Assembly: GCA_013054445.1 (NCBI GenBank)
Contig: JAAMPI010000338.1
Coordinates: 1 to 42,822, forward strand
DNA from: Cudoniella acicularis
Taxonomy: Eukaryota > Ascomycota > Leotiomycetes > Helotiales > Helotiaceae
DNA: 42,822 nt
Direction of reading: 5' to 3'
The notes beneath the pieces are model-generated. The model searched no databases and was not told where the DNA came from. It was given only the letters and a program-made list of their open reading frames with translations. Below, in pieces: positions 1-10,747 of the stretch. The position numbers were made by a program, and so were the translations under genes. Position 1 is the stretch's first letter. Each line of letters opens with the position of its first letter.

Positions 1-318
1 AACGCAGGCGTTACAACCAAAGCCTCCGACCCCAAAGCTCCCTACGCCGTCCCAACCCTCATTATTTCCCTCCTCTACCACTCTACCTGCGCCTTCTACG
101 GCTACGCACGTTACACCACCAGCGGACAGACCTCTTTCGCACTTGGAGGGCTGGCGTCCGCGGGGCTAGCAAGTATAGGGTTGTGGTGTGTATTGTTTGC
201 GAGCAGTAGTGGCAGGATTAGTAGGAAGACGGGGGCGGATAAAAGAACGAGTCGATTTCCGTTTGGGAATAAGGAGAGCGCTGGTGCGAAGAAGAGGGCG
301 ATGGGAAAGGCTGCTTGA
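1..318 (+). CDS. C-terminal end of a multi-spanning membrane protein (partial)
   Basis: The frame beginning at base 1 stays open for 105 codons and ends at TGA 316-318, so the gene starts left of the window. The visible tail has two hydrophobic stretches. The first follows the motif KAPYAVPTL and the second is Gly/Ala/Leu-rich (about residues 48-66 of the fragment, ending in CVLFASS). A basic, Ser/Lys-rich tail (GRISRKTGADKR to KKRAMGKAA) comes next and is probably cytosolic. I do not recognise the family from this piece. The pattern fits a small integral membrane protein of the endomembrane system, which is inference only. No splice signal interrupts the fragment. Confidence 0.6.
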   Translation, partial: NAGVTTKASDPKAPYAVPTLIISLLYHSTCAFYGYARYTTSGQTSFALGGLASAGLASIGLWCVLFASSSGRISRKTGADKRTSRFPFGNKESAGAKKRAMGKAA

Positions 319-2041
319 GTTGGTGGATTTTTTAGAGAAAGAATCTGGAGGCATTGTTGGGGTATTTAGGGAGGAAGGTAGCAAGGATACAGTAATCAAA
401 AGCATTGATCTACTATCGAGGACAGTTACTGTTAAGAATAATGTCAAACCCCGTTTCTTCGACCTGTCTCAAGTCTTTATGTTCGAGTATCACATTCGAG
501 ATTTCTAAAACAGTACTCAAAACATAAGCACCCACTAAAACAGAGCCACTGTATTATTTCCTTATGTCTTTTTGAATGGTGCTTCCACCGCTTCTTCGGC
601 CCTCCCATCCAAACTCACTAACCCCGTCTATTAAAAATTCTTGTAAACACATCAACTTCACTTCATGATATTAGTTGCCTAACAAATATCCAGAAATATC
701 AAATTAAAATATTTAGAGCCTCCCAGTTTCAAAACATAAAGAGGGTAACCTAATTTAAAGAACGAATTCGTGCTTGGTTTGTACAATTGAAGTGGCCACT
801 ATCATTTCCTAGCACAGTCTCACTTAAAACACTACTACCTCTTTCCAACCCACCCTCCAAAAACAAAAAAACAACAAGAGTACCCCCAAAACAGCAAAAC
901 TCTCGGGCGCCAGAAGCGCTACCCCGAGAGAAACCAGACGAACTGAGTTTTTTGAGGATAAACCCCGGCGACAATGTCGCTAGGGAAACGGGCGCGAGTT
1001 TAATGTCTTCCCGGGACAATAATGCCACATGGAACTTACGTAGTTAATAAGAAACATGTTTGATTTGTTTGATAGAAGAAAATGCTTATTGTTTTATATG
1101 TAGGGAAAGGTGAGGTTGGGGTATAGTCGGGTATTTAGATGCAAGTCCCGACCCACTTTTCCGCCTCCTGAATTTTCACTTTCGGGAACCAGACCAGCTA
1201 GGAGTTTTCAGGAGGTTTGTAAAATCTGTATCGGTTGTTTAATCCCTGATGCTAAGTAACTTCTTTTCTAAAAGGACTTTTTCTATAGTAAAATTCAGGA
1301 CGCCCGACAATAGGTATTTGTAGATTTAAAGCAGACAAACAACTTGAAGCAAGTCTCCCAACTCTCTTCTATTATGTTTTCAACTTTAAAAGTTTAGAGT
1401 TTCTATATGATGCACCTTTAAGGGCATTCTACTAATCTAACAGCCCTCACAAATTCACGATTACTCGTCAATTCCACTTGAATAAAAGCGAGTGGCCCTG
1501 AATCTGCTCTCTATTTCATATAGAGACCACAGTTTGTATTACCTAAAATTGGCTCTTCACATTTCACAAATTGCAAAGCAGCAAGACACATGACTTCACT
1601 AATTTAGTAATGCTCAGATGCAATAAACCGTGCATAAATAAATACATCGGATACTAACAAATCGTGAGCGAGTAATCCTACTAGCTCTAACTCTCCATTC
1701 ACCAACCAAAAACCAATTAACCCAGATACTCAGGGTGTCTCTTCCGTGCGGATTTGAGCAGATAAAGCGATGCCTAGAGCATACGCCACACCTAAGGACA
1801 CTTAATTCCACCTCTTGCTTGGTCTGCTCAACCGCAACGCCACAAATGGAGACTTTCCGGAGACTTAAACAATATCCCTGAAACTCGAACACGACAAGAA
1901 AGAATCAAGCCAACTATGAATTAATTTTTATAAAAACCACAATCTGTGCTCAAAGTCCTGTAAATAAAGCAGTTCCTTTCCTTCCTTCTCCCTTTCGGAC
2001 CTCAAAATCAACCAACGTCCCAAAATTCGACTACAGAAACA
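319..2041. other. Gene-free stretch, about 1.7 kb
   Basis: This stretch holds the 3' flank of the partial membrane-protein gene and the 5' flank of the GST-like gene. It is AT-rich in its middle. The ORFs here are under 110 codons, appear on opposing strands over the same bases, and have no recognisable domains. No tRNA-like or repeat structure was seen. A pyrimidine-rich tract (about 1973-2000) just upstream of the GST-like start is typical of fungal promoters. Confidence 0.5.
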
Positions 2042-2892
2042 ATGGAACTCTTCATCCTCCACGGCGGCCTCTACCCCCCGACGCATCATGATCTACCTCT
2101 CAGAAAAAGAACCTCCTCCCTCCCACTTCCACTACTTCCACCAACCCTCATCTCAAAATCACAAAATGCACCCAATCCGGCCTCAAAATGGTCGCCCCAG
2201 GAAAACCCCCTGGTTCCCTCCCCATCGTCACCCTCCCAAACGGGACACACATCAAGCAATCGCTCGCCATCTTACATTACTTTGAAGACATCTGCGATGC
2301 CGGTCAGGTTGGATTTGCTGAGAATATTACTACTATAGGGAAGAGCATGCGCGGCGACACAGCAGAAGAGCGAGCAAGGACGCATGAGATTCTCAGCTTA
2401 GCAGATGAAGCGACGACGCATTTTAGCGTTGCGTGCCATAAGGGAAGTGCGCTGTTTACTCTTCTCGAGGAAGGGGATCCCAAGAGTTCGCGCTTCGCGA
2501 TGGAGTCTTGTGTTAAGATCCTTAAACTCCTAGATGAAGAGTATTATGAAGGGGATACGCGGTTTGAGGATGATGGTGGAAAGGGAGAAGCAAATGTGAC
2601 GATCGCAGATGTGGTGCTCTTTTCGACGCTGCAGTTTGCAAGGATTATGTATGAGAAGGATTTAGTGGAGGGGTTGCCGAATTTGAAGAGGTTTTATGAG
2701 GGGTTTGAGAAGAGGGAAAGTACAAAGGTTGAGGAAGATATGTATCCCATGGATGTGAGGACTGTGGCTTCACATTGGATTCCTGAGTCGAAAGGTTTGG
2801 TTGGCAGGGTCGTGGAAGGGGTGAAGGTTGCTAGGTTGTATTTGACGGTTTGTGGGAGTTTGATTGGAAGGATTTTGGGGCTGAAGAAATAG
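2042..2892 (+). CDS. Glutathione S-transferase-like protein, N-terminal frame apparently disrupted
   Basis: The N-terminal GST thioredoxin-like strand is visible at 2042 (MELFILHGGLYP). It continues in a second frame (RRIMIYLSEK, about 2074-2111) and a third frame (KITKCTQSGLK, then MVAPGKPPGSLPIV from 2188). The third frame stays open to TAG 2890-2892. The third frame carries the rest of the thioredoxin fold (GSLPIVTLPNGTHIKQSLAI, where the cis-Pro and the Gln-Ser glutathione contact are expected) and an all-helical C-terminal domain. No GT dinucleotide lies between the ATG and 2190, so splicing cannot join the frames. Removing one C from the C6 run (about 2074-2079) and one A from the A5 run (about 2104-2108) would restore one family-like frame. 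A reader requiring a clean ORF would take 2188-2892 (234 aa), which lacks the first strand and helix. The family is clear. Whether the gene is intact is not. Confidence 0.6.
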
Positions 2893-4107
2893 CTGATTAG
2901 CTTTGGATTTTTAACTTCTAAGGTACAGAGGCTGTGGGAGTACGGAGTACAGATGCCTAGATCTAGTTAAAGTTAAACAATGCATACGTTCATAATAATA
3001 CTCGAACAAGCATTTTGGCAGTCCGAACAGCCAGATACAAGTTTCTCCCTAATAATTCCTCATCCAACTAAAACATTCAAAGAGAGAGAGAGCATCTAGG
3101 ATCAAGTTGTGACGCTTATTCTCGCTCGGAGTATAGAGTTTGGCAGGAAGGAAAACAGAGCGCCAAAAGCTTTTATAACTTGAAGAATAACAAGGGAAGA
3201 AGAACATGAAGAGGCGGTGTTGAGGACGGTAGTAATAGCTTTCACATGCTGCCAAATAGACAACCTTCTTCATTCATACTCTGACCGATTCCGCCATTTA
3301 TTTTCCGGGTGTACAAACATAGATGATTTTAAAGATTTAAGAAAGTACTGTCAGATCTTACTTTACCCCGACCCTAGAGCCCAGCACTAACCAAGAACAG
3401 TTTCGGAAGTGCCCGCAATGCAGGTTAAACTTACTACAAAGGCCTTAAGAATTAAAGTCCACTAAGCCCATGGACTTAGCACTAATGAAAAACAGCTCCG
3501 GGAGGAGCCACAACGTAGGTCCGAAACAAACAACTGCATAACATCTTAGATCCGCTTGCTCTCCGCGGATCTAAGGACATAAAGAATCGGATGAACTGGA
3601 TGTACATACGAAAGGAGGGATTTGAAAAGAATATCGTTGAATATGTAAGCATACCTAGGTAGGTTGGTAACACTCGCAATCCACCTTGCCGACTTAGGAA
3701 AATGCCCTCTCAGTAGACAATGCACAGAATGCAACATGGAATAAAGAATATCAACCAATAGAAAGAATGCGGACGGTCGCCTGATTCTTTCCTGGGTCCA
3801 CCGCTTTTTGCCGCCCCACTCCCCTTCGTCATTTTGCCAGATGTTATCGGATTTAGGTGGGGTTCTTTGCCGTTTCCGAAAAATTGAGGCCTCACCCACT
3901 TAAGTCCAGCAAACTCCATTTGACTACCAGCGCGCGGGAAATACGCCGCTTGCAATTATATCTCAAACCTGAGCTACTTGCCCTCAGTTATTTGCTGTAA
4001 GAGCATTAGGAATTCCACTTGAAGTTAATTGTTCAACGACTTGTCTCAAACCCCACTTCTTTCACGACATTTATCTACCACTCCGAAATTCACGTCCACC
4101 AGACAAA
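2893..4107. other. Gene-free stretch, about 1.2 kb
   Basis: This is the 3' flank of the GST-like gene plus the promoter side of the aldo/keto reductase gene. Overlapping minus-strand ORFs at 3482-3955 have biased, non-domain composition and overlap one another in different frames, so I do not call them genes. A short GA run lies near 3081-3092. Nothing else stands out. Confidence 0.45.
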
Positions 4108-5191
4108 ATGCAGATTGTAGGAAAAGAGGTCGGCCCTATTGGGTACGGTTTGATGGGTAAGTACATCGTATCTTTCTAGATAACAATTACTGAGTTCAAT
4201 AGGTTTGACATGGAGACCTCAACCTCAATCGGAAGAAGAATCTTTCAAAGCTATGAAGGCTTCTCTAGAAGTCGGATGCAATTTCTGGAATGCTGGCGAA
4301 TTTTATGGAACGGAGGAATTCAACTCACTTCACCTAATCAACCGATATTTTACTAAGTATCCAGAGGATGCTGATAATGTTGTTCTTTCAATCAAAGGCG
4401 GACTCTACAACATGGCACCTGATGGAAGCCCAGAAAATATTAAGAGATCTGTGGAGAACTGTCTAAAGCTCCTTGATGGCAAGAAGAGCATCGATATCTT
4501 CGAGTGTGCTAGAGTGGACAAAAAGACTCCAATTGAGACCACAATGGCAGCACTTAACGAGTATGTCAAGGTGGGCAAGATAGGGGGTATTGGGTTGAGT
4601 GAGGTTGGGGCCGAGACATTGAAGAAGGCTGTCAAGGTGGCCAAAATTGCAGCTGTTGAAGTTGAGCTCTCCCTGTGGGCATTGGAGCCTCTCAACAACG
4701 GTGTTGCTTCAGTGTGCGCCGAGAACAACATACCAATTGTTGCGTGAGTAATCGTGCTTTGCGGTTTGGTAACTTATGAGGACTAATATGAATGCAGATA
4801 CTCACCAATCGGTCGTGGGGTCTTGACTGGCGAGATTCAAAAGCCTGAAGACATCCCAGAAGGAGACTTTCGTCGCATGATGCCACGGTTCCAAGCACCA
4901 TTGTTCGAGAAAAACATAGTTCTGGTCCATAAATTGCAAGAAATTGCAAAGGAAAAGGGGTATACACCTGCCCAGCTTGCCATCTCCTGGGTTGTGAGTC
5001 TTTCTAAGAAGAACGGAAACCCTGAGATAATCCCCATCCCTGGAGCAACAAAGGTGGATCGTATTTATGAGAATGCGAAGGATGTCGAATTGAGTAGCGA
5101 AGTTGCTGCGACGATTGATTCCATGTTGAAGGAGTTCGAGGTAGTTGGCCCTCGTTATGGAGGATCTTACGAAGAGATGCTTGAAGGCTGA
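4108..5191 (+). CDS. Aldo/keto reductase, pyridoxal reductase type
   Basis: The gene has three exons: 4108-4156, 4203-4743 and 4798-5191. Its introns are 46 and 54 nt (GTAAGT...TAG and GTGAGT...CAG), and the predicted protein is 327 aa. AKR-fold features are visible in order: the first strand with GPIGYGLMGLTW, the active-site segment NFWNAGEFYG containing the catalytic Tyr, the catalytic Lys in LSIKGG, GGIGLSEVG, the NADP-binding AYSPIGRGVLTG, and the C-terminal PIPGATKVDRI typical of cofactor phosphate binding. The NAGEFYG form is the one seen in fission-yeast Plr1-like pyridoxal reductases, which reduce pyridoxal to pyridoxine with NADPH in the cytosol. Substrate assignment rests on that resemblance, and other small aldehydes are possible. 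The start fits because the first codons encode the canonical first strand. Confidence 0.87.
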
Positions 5192-5952
5192 GTAGTTAGC
5201 GGAGTTTTCAAGAAATACCAAGAAATTTGAGGGTCATGATTTTGTGCTCAGAGAATGTGTAACGTGTTGAGAAGTCGACATTGACCGAAGTCATCCGAAT
5301 TGCAGAACTCTCTATATTATTCATCATAGCAGCGGAAGGGACTGTTAAAAAATTGAAGCACAGTACCAAAATCCGAAGAGCAATCGACGCTGACAATAGA
5401 GAGACGATGTGTCTGAAATTATTTAAAGTGAATAGTCCATCTGCAGCACAGCACAGCATGGTGATGCTTTAGCCTTGTGAGGTCTAAATTGTTGTTGTTT
5501 ATGGACTTGTAATGGTTGTGGGAAGTTTTGCAGGAAGAGCAGACTGCAAGTGCGCTGACAGAATTTTGTGCCTAGCTCGGCGGCCTGAAAGAAAAGTGGA
5601 GCCATGGAGCCATAGGTACCCAGGTACTTGGCACAGTACCTCTGTACCTTAGCAGTTACTCACAGCTTGAGAAATAGAGTGCTATTCTAGAGTAATATTG
5701 ATTTTATTACGTATCATGGGTGATTATTCAACAGTCAAAAGCTATTCTATTTCGGAGTAAGGGTAAGACTGTTGTTCTTCTACAGTAATTGCTGAAAGTC
5801 TCACTAAGGAACTCTTCCCAGCGCCTGCTGCAAGCCGGGGTCAACACTTGAGATTCCGTATCGCGAAGCAAGAAGCCAGCTTGACGACGCGATCTTGCAG
5901 GCTCAGCTTCCAATTAATTCCACAATTATATCATCCATCTCACTGCTTCAAG
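5192..5952. other. Intergenic region with short GGTACC-like repeats
   Basis: No gene is supported here. Around 5613-5645 there are several imperfect copies of GGTAC/GTACC within about 35 bases, a local inverted-repeat cluster of unknown role. The right part is the promoter and 5' leader of the C2H2 gene. Confidence 0.4.
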
Positions 5953-7095
5953 ATGGCCGACGAATCGCCCGTGGGCTCTCCCCTTTCCACAATTTCCAGC
6001 GACGCCTTTGAAGCAGAATACGCCGCTGCCCACATGCCTCCAGCAAAGCGACAAAAGGTAGAGGACCCTTCTTTGCGCGCAACTCCAACCACTCACCAGA
6101 TCGATTTCGATGCCGTGGACGAGTCATCCGATACTGATGGCGAGGTGCCCAGCTCCCCGAGCAATTTGCGCCCCGAAGATGATGATAGCCATGAGCAAGT
6201 GACTATATGCGCATGGGATGGCTGCGACGCCGGGGACATGGGGGACATGGACAAATTGGTAGACCATATACATAACGAACATATCGAGACGCGGCAGAAG
6301 AAGTATACCTGTGAATGGATGGACTGTTCGAGGAAGAGCATGCCACATGCCAGTGGATATGCTTTGAAAGCGCATATGAGGAGCCATACAAGGGAGAAGC
6401 CATTCTACTGTGCATTGCCAGGTAAGTTTGCCCCTATATGAATCCAGAACTTCCACTGACTATCTTGTCCAGAGTGCGATCGCGCCTTTACCCGTTCGGA
6501 TGCTTTGGCAAAACATATGAGGACTGTTCACGAAACTGAAGCTCTCCGCCCCTCTGATCCTATCCCCAAATCAATGCAACCCGCAAAATCCTCACGACTA
6601 AAACTTATTCTGAAGGCGTCCCAAGCACAGTCAGAAGAACCTCAATCAGCGAATACGAATGGCACGACAAATGGCATCGATCCGTCGAAATGGACGTCTT
6701 CTTATCCTCCGGAACTGGGGTTTACAGCAGAAGAAGAGGAAAAGGGTGCCGAGGAGCTTTGGCGATATCTACGGCGAGAACTTGCCTGGGTAGAGGAAGA
6801 ATCGGAAGCCTTGAAAAAGCAAGCTGAAGAAATGGAGCAACTTCGAAAGAAAGAGTGGAAGGAGAAAGAGGTTCTGCTGGACCAAGTAATCAAGAACGAG
6901 CTCAGCTACCATGAACGGAGAGCGGAGGTTCTGAAAGGCGATGTAAGACTACCAAGTGCCGAAGAGATTGCTGCTGCAGCGGCTGCTTTATCACCAAGGG
7001 CAACCATGCCTCACAGTCCAGGACCATTCAGGGGACAACCGGTCGAGGATCGAAGAGAGGCAGCAGCAGTTTTGGCGTCTATGCGTCAAGTGTAA
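5953..7095 (+). CDS. C2H2 zinc-finger protein, Iec1/YY1-like
   Basis: There are two exons, 5953-6421 and 6473-7095. The intron is 51 nt (GTAAGT...CCAG) and lies inside the last finger, and the protein is 363 aa. A Ser-rich acidic N-terminus carries a basic patch (AKRQKVED). Three C2H2 fingers follow at about residues 86-175: CAWDGCDAG..., CEWMDCSRKSM... and CALPECDRAFTRSDALAKHM, with the linker TREKPFYC between the last two. After the fingers come a charged helix likely to form a coiled coil (about 250-310, EEEESEALKKQAEEMEQL type) and an Ala-rich tail. The closely spaced GLI/YY1-like array and the SDALAKHMRTVHE signature resemble the fungal INO80-complex subunit Iec1, which would place it in chromatin remodelling. 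That identity is inferred from motif resemblance. The nuclear DNA-binding class is secure. Confidence 0.85.
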
Positions 7096-7504
7096 TAAAA
7101 GGAGTAAACTGGGGGCAAAATGGGCTGGAGTTGGGCGTTTACGGCTCAACTTGTACAGTATCTCATAAGAAATCGTGCGCGATCAGTCTTATGAAATGAT
7201 GCTGCTAATAGCAGCCTTAGAAACTTTTATGAACCCTTCATGCTATGAGAGGAAGTCACAAAATAAAGCAGCTGAGTTTTCCATATAATGAACTTTATGT
7301 CGACGTCGTTGTCATGATCCCCAAAACTAAAATCAAATATTTCCAGACCCTTTTCCCCAAGAACATTCAGAGTCGTCCCTCCCTCCAGCTCAGACATCAA
7401 CCAACTTAGCCTTAAGCATCTCTTTCTTCTCCGCCTCCTCCTCAGCACCACTCTCACTACCACCAGCACTATCCTCCCAAGCCCTCTCCACCCTCGCCCC
7501 CGCA

Positions 7505-8345
7505 CTATCCAACCTCACCGCACTCTTCCCCTTCGTCACCGCTCGAAGCCTTCCTCTCCTTACTCTTACTAGCCTCCAAATTCCTCAACCGTCTAATAAT
7601 CTGCTCCCCCAACTCCTCACTTCTCAACACCTTCCCCCTCTCCTGATCCCTCACGACCCTTTTCCCCCTCCTGATCATACCCGCAGAAGACTCCGCGGCG
7701 AAGAACCCTGGATTCTGTCCCCGGTACCAGGCGGGCCAGTCGCTTAAGCCGACTTCTTGGAGGCCGTGAAGCGTCATGGGCATGATGTGTCTGTATCGGC
7801 ATTGCTGGTCCCATTTGCAAATGCCGTGCTTACACCAGTGGCGGCAGAGCTGGGTTTGGGTTGGGGGTAGAGATTGAGATGGAGAAGAGGGTGCAGAGAA
7901 AACGGGTGTTGGTGGTGGTTGTCTGATTGCTTGGGGTGCCGTTGGAATAGGCTTGGTGGGCAAGGTGGTGGTGATGGTTGGGCGAGGTTTGGCTGCGGTT
8001 GACCTGTAGGTTGAAATTTTGTTAATTTTGTAATCTTATATTCATTTGAGTTCAAGATGCAACTTACTCATCCTTCTCACTCCTAGGCGTCTCTTCCCTA
8101 CCCATCTCCACCCGATAATAAGCACCACAGCTTCGCTGTATGCCCAAGTTAAGCATTCCAACCGTCTCCGCCAAGTCTAAATTTCTTGGGACGCCGACCA
8201 GGTCCAGAGAGGGTGGCAGTTCATCGACGGCGATGAGTGGGACAACTTCTCCTGTCTTGCGGACGAGAAAGTAGCTTGGCCATGGCGTCTTGCGTTTCTG
8301 GTTCTGGCTGTGAGCCTCGACATCGGGTTGAGTGCTGGAAGGCAT
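7505..8345 (-). CDS. CCCH-type zinc-finger protein
   Basis: There are two exons, 8345-8068 and 8003-7505, with a 64-nt intron (GTAAGT...CAG). As read, the protein is 258 aa. The N-terminal part is conserved-looking (KTPWPSYFLVRKTGEVVPLI). A Pro-rich linker precedes one clean CX8CX5CX3H finger (CRHWCKHGICKWDQQCRYRH), followed by MPMTLHGLQEVGLSDWPAWY and a basic tail. Such fingers usually bind RNA, and I do not know the specific function. The reading frame ends at TAG 7505-7507. A second frame from about 7547 down to a TGA at 7390-7392 is very coding-like (VTKGKSAVRLDSAGARVERA, then Glu/Lys-rich, ending KAKLVDV). One surplus G near 7545 would explain the break, so the true C-terminus may lie at 7390. 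Confidence 0.8.
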
Positions 8346-8680
8346 TTTGGAGTTTGGCTTGGGGCTTGGCTAGATCGTGTACCAAGTCTTGATCTAGATG
8401 TGCAGATTTGGGAGGCTCGGGGAGAGAGGGAAGTGAGCTGGCTGTGACTGAAAATAGAAGATGAAGGTTAGATATAGTAATCTTGTGCAGATTGCCTTTG
8501 CGGCCTTTTCATTGCAGAAGTGTTTGCTAATTGATAAGAGAAAGGGTATTGTGACAATTGTACCACTATGCTGGCAAACCATCTCGGCTTGCATTTTAAA
8601 TTCAGTTTGATGAGTGCTATGGTTGGATTTCTTCCCCCTAATCTTGCAAACAGAAACATTTAAGCATACAATACTGTATG
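8346..8680. other. Promoter side of the CCCH gene and 3' flank of the TBCE gene
   Basis: This 335-bp spacer lies between two minus-strand genes. It is AT-rich, and the small ORFs here have no recognisable content. Nothing else was seen. Confidence 0.4.
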
Positions 8681-10543
8681 CTAACCACTCGGCCCTTTTC
8701 TCACCTCAACTCGAATCTTAGCTTCACTCCCATCAACACAAAACCCCACCTGTCTCGTAGAATCCTCAATCTCAACCTCCCTCTCCATCCACTTCCCCCT
8801 CTTCGCATTCGCTGTTTTCACCAGGGCATCTTCAATCTTCTCATCCCACTCATCATCACTACTATCCTCATTCTCCTCATAACCAGCTACCGGATCCCAT
8901 TGTCCAGTTTCCCACGTCAATCTAATATTGAGAGGTGGAAGGCCAAACATCCTTCCCACAATGCCTTTCACTCTGTAAATGTCAAACGATTTTGGGATTT
9001 CCCGCTTCAAAGTGATTGTCTCGTCTATACCCCCTTCCTTTTTCGCGCGCTTGTAGAATGTGAAGTTAATCAAACGTGCCTCGAGGGAATCGGGGTTGAT
9101 TGCATCTGCCCCCTTCCGAACGATGGTTGGTGCTCCGTAGATCTCGCACAATTCTTCGTACCGCTTGTGTTGGGCAATAATGCTCGCTTCTTCGCTTTCT
9201 GGAGCTTCTGCTATGGCTTTGCTGATTCGAGAGAGGTAGAACATCTCGGCGTTTGTTCGGTCTGCTGTCATGACGTTGCTGAAGTTTAGGATCTTGAGGT
9301 TCTTAAGGCGTGCTACTGTGAACATGTATCCTTCCTCGATACTTGTTGGGGAGCCTTTCGCCATACCAATACCACCGTAGATAGGATTGTGTGAGAGTCG
9401 TAAAGCTGTCATTCCCGGAAATACGGAAGGTAAATCATCGACAAACTTCCAGGAGCCGATGTTGTTGTAAGACAAGTCGATGTATCGTAATTTGTTTCCG
9501 AAAACTGGAGCAGTTCTTGAGGATTCGAGATCGGTACCAGAGCTCTCAATAGGAGGCATAATCTCCGAAATGTCGTTGCCCTTCAGATGGAGATTTTCAA
9601 GGGACTTTAGAGATGCCAAAGGAGATAAGTCGAAAAAGCTAGTAAATTTGTTGTACTCCATTGTCAAGGAAGTCAAATTTGGTATTTCCAGAGAACAGGG
9701 AATTGAAGCAAAGAAATTCGAGGATGCTGCGAGGACTATCAATGATGGGAATTGCCTTGCAAAACCCGCCAATACTTCGAAGGGCATGAGCATTTCGTCC
9801 ATTTCTAATTGCTTTATTCTAGAGAACTCTTCTCGGCGACCATGGTCAAGGTTGATATTCGTAAATCTATTGCCACTGTGGATGTCTCAGTTATTGAACA
9901 GCAATACTTAATGCATATATACTTACTTGAGCTTCAGACTTTTCAAATCATCAAGTTCGCCGCAGATTTTGACAACCTCTTCGATGTCCTGGAATAAATT
10001 TCGACTTAAGTCAAGCTCCACAATTTTTGGGCAAGTAGCTCGAATGTTTTGGCCATCTCCAGCTTTGTTGATACGTAGACCGTCAACCAGGACGATCTTG
10101 AGTTCTTGAAGCTTGGACTGTTCTTTCCAGATCTTATCAAATCCAATTTCTTCAGCAATCTTTCCCGATATTTCGATCGGCTTTTCTGGGAGTGATACGG
10201 TGGCATATTTCTCATGAACTGCTTCAACGAAATTCCGCTCATGATTGGACAACCTGTTGGACCGAATGAATGAAGCTACAGTTGGTGATGAACTTAGGCC
10301 TATGAAAATATTAGTAAGTATAACATTACCTATATAATAATGCAAGACTGAGTATGACCTACATGTAAAATATCTCCTCCCCTTGAAGACCCCATTGTGT
10401 TTGCCTCGCTCATTGTTGTCCCATTCAATCCCAAGCCATTCTTTCTCCGGGCCTGTTCCTTCCACCGGACCAATATACCTAATAGTCCCCAGCGAGTCAA
10501 AGCAGACACGTTGGCCTACGTGGTATTTGGATTTAAAACTCAT
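8681..10543 (-). CDS. PAC2: Tubulin-specific chaperone E (Pac2/TBCE)
   Basis: There are three exons: 10543-10363, 10299-9927 and 9875-8681. The introns are 63 and 51 nt, and the predicted protein is 582 aa. The domains are in TBCE order. An N-terminal CAP-Gly domain (residues 5-62) shows GTIRYIGPVEG, EWLGIEWDN and GKHNGVFKGRRYF. Leucine-rich repeats run from about 130 to 380 (IVELDLSRNLF, LRYIDLSYNNI, TALRLSHNPI). A C-terminal ubiquitin-like region with PPLNIRLTW follows. TBCE binds alpha-tubulin and, with the other cofactors, assembles alpha/beta-tubulin dimers in the cytosol. The CAP-Gly groove motif, normally GKHDG, reads GKHNG. Splicing at the chosen sites restores one frame throughout. 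The gene shares a 204-bp intergenic promoter with the divergent SF3A2 gene. Confidence 0.93.
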
Positions 10544-10747
10544 CTCATTGTTTTGTTGTGAGTTTCACAAAATAGGTGTGTTGTCGACGTAGCCTTGAGC
10601 AAAAGGCTGAAGCTCGGCTGAGGGCCGAACTTTTTCCACATCAACCTCAACTTTCTTCCACAACCATCCACGCGGGAACGTACAATCAACCCCGCATCCC
10701 GCCTTACCAAAACCTTAATCCATCGCATCTCAATCCCCTGCGCAAAG
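10544..10747. promoter_or_regulatory. Shared divergent promoter, TBCE / SF3A2
   Basis: The two start codons face away from each other across 204 bp, so both 5' leaders and promoters must fit here. The stretch just left of the SF3A2 start is C- and A-rich with no GT-AG intron. No TATA element is obvious. Co-regulation is possible but not shown. Confidence 0.55.

Noticed and set aside
3482..3955. Overlapping minus-strand ORFs upstream of the aldo/keto reductase gene
   Set aside because: They overlap in three frames, have no domain or plausible start context, and read like random translation of promoter DNA.
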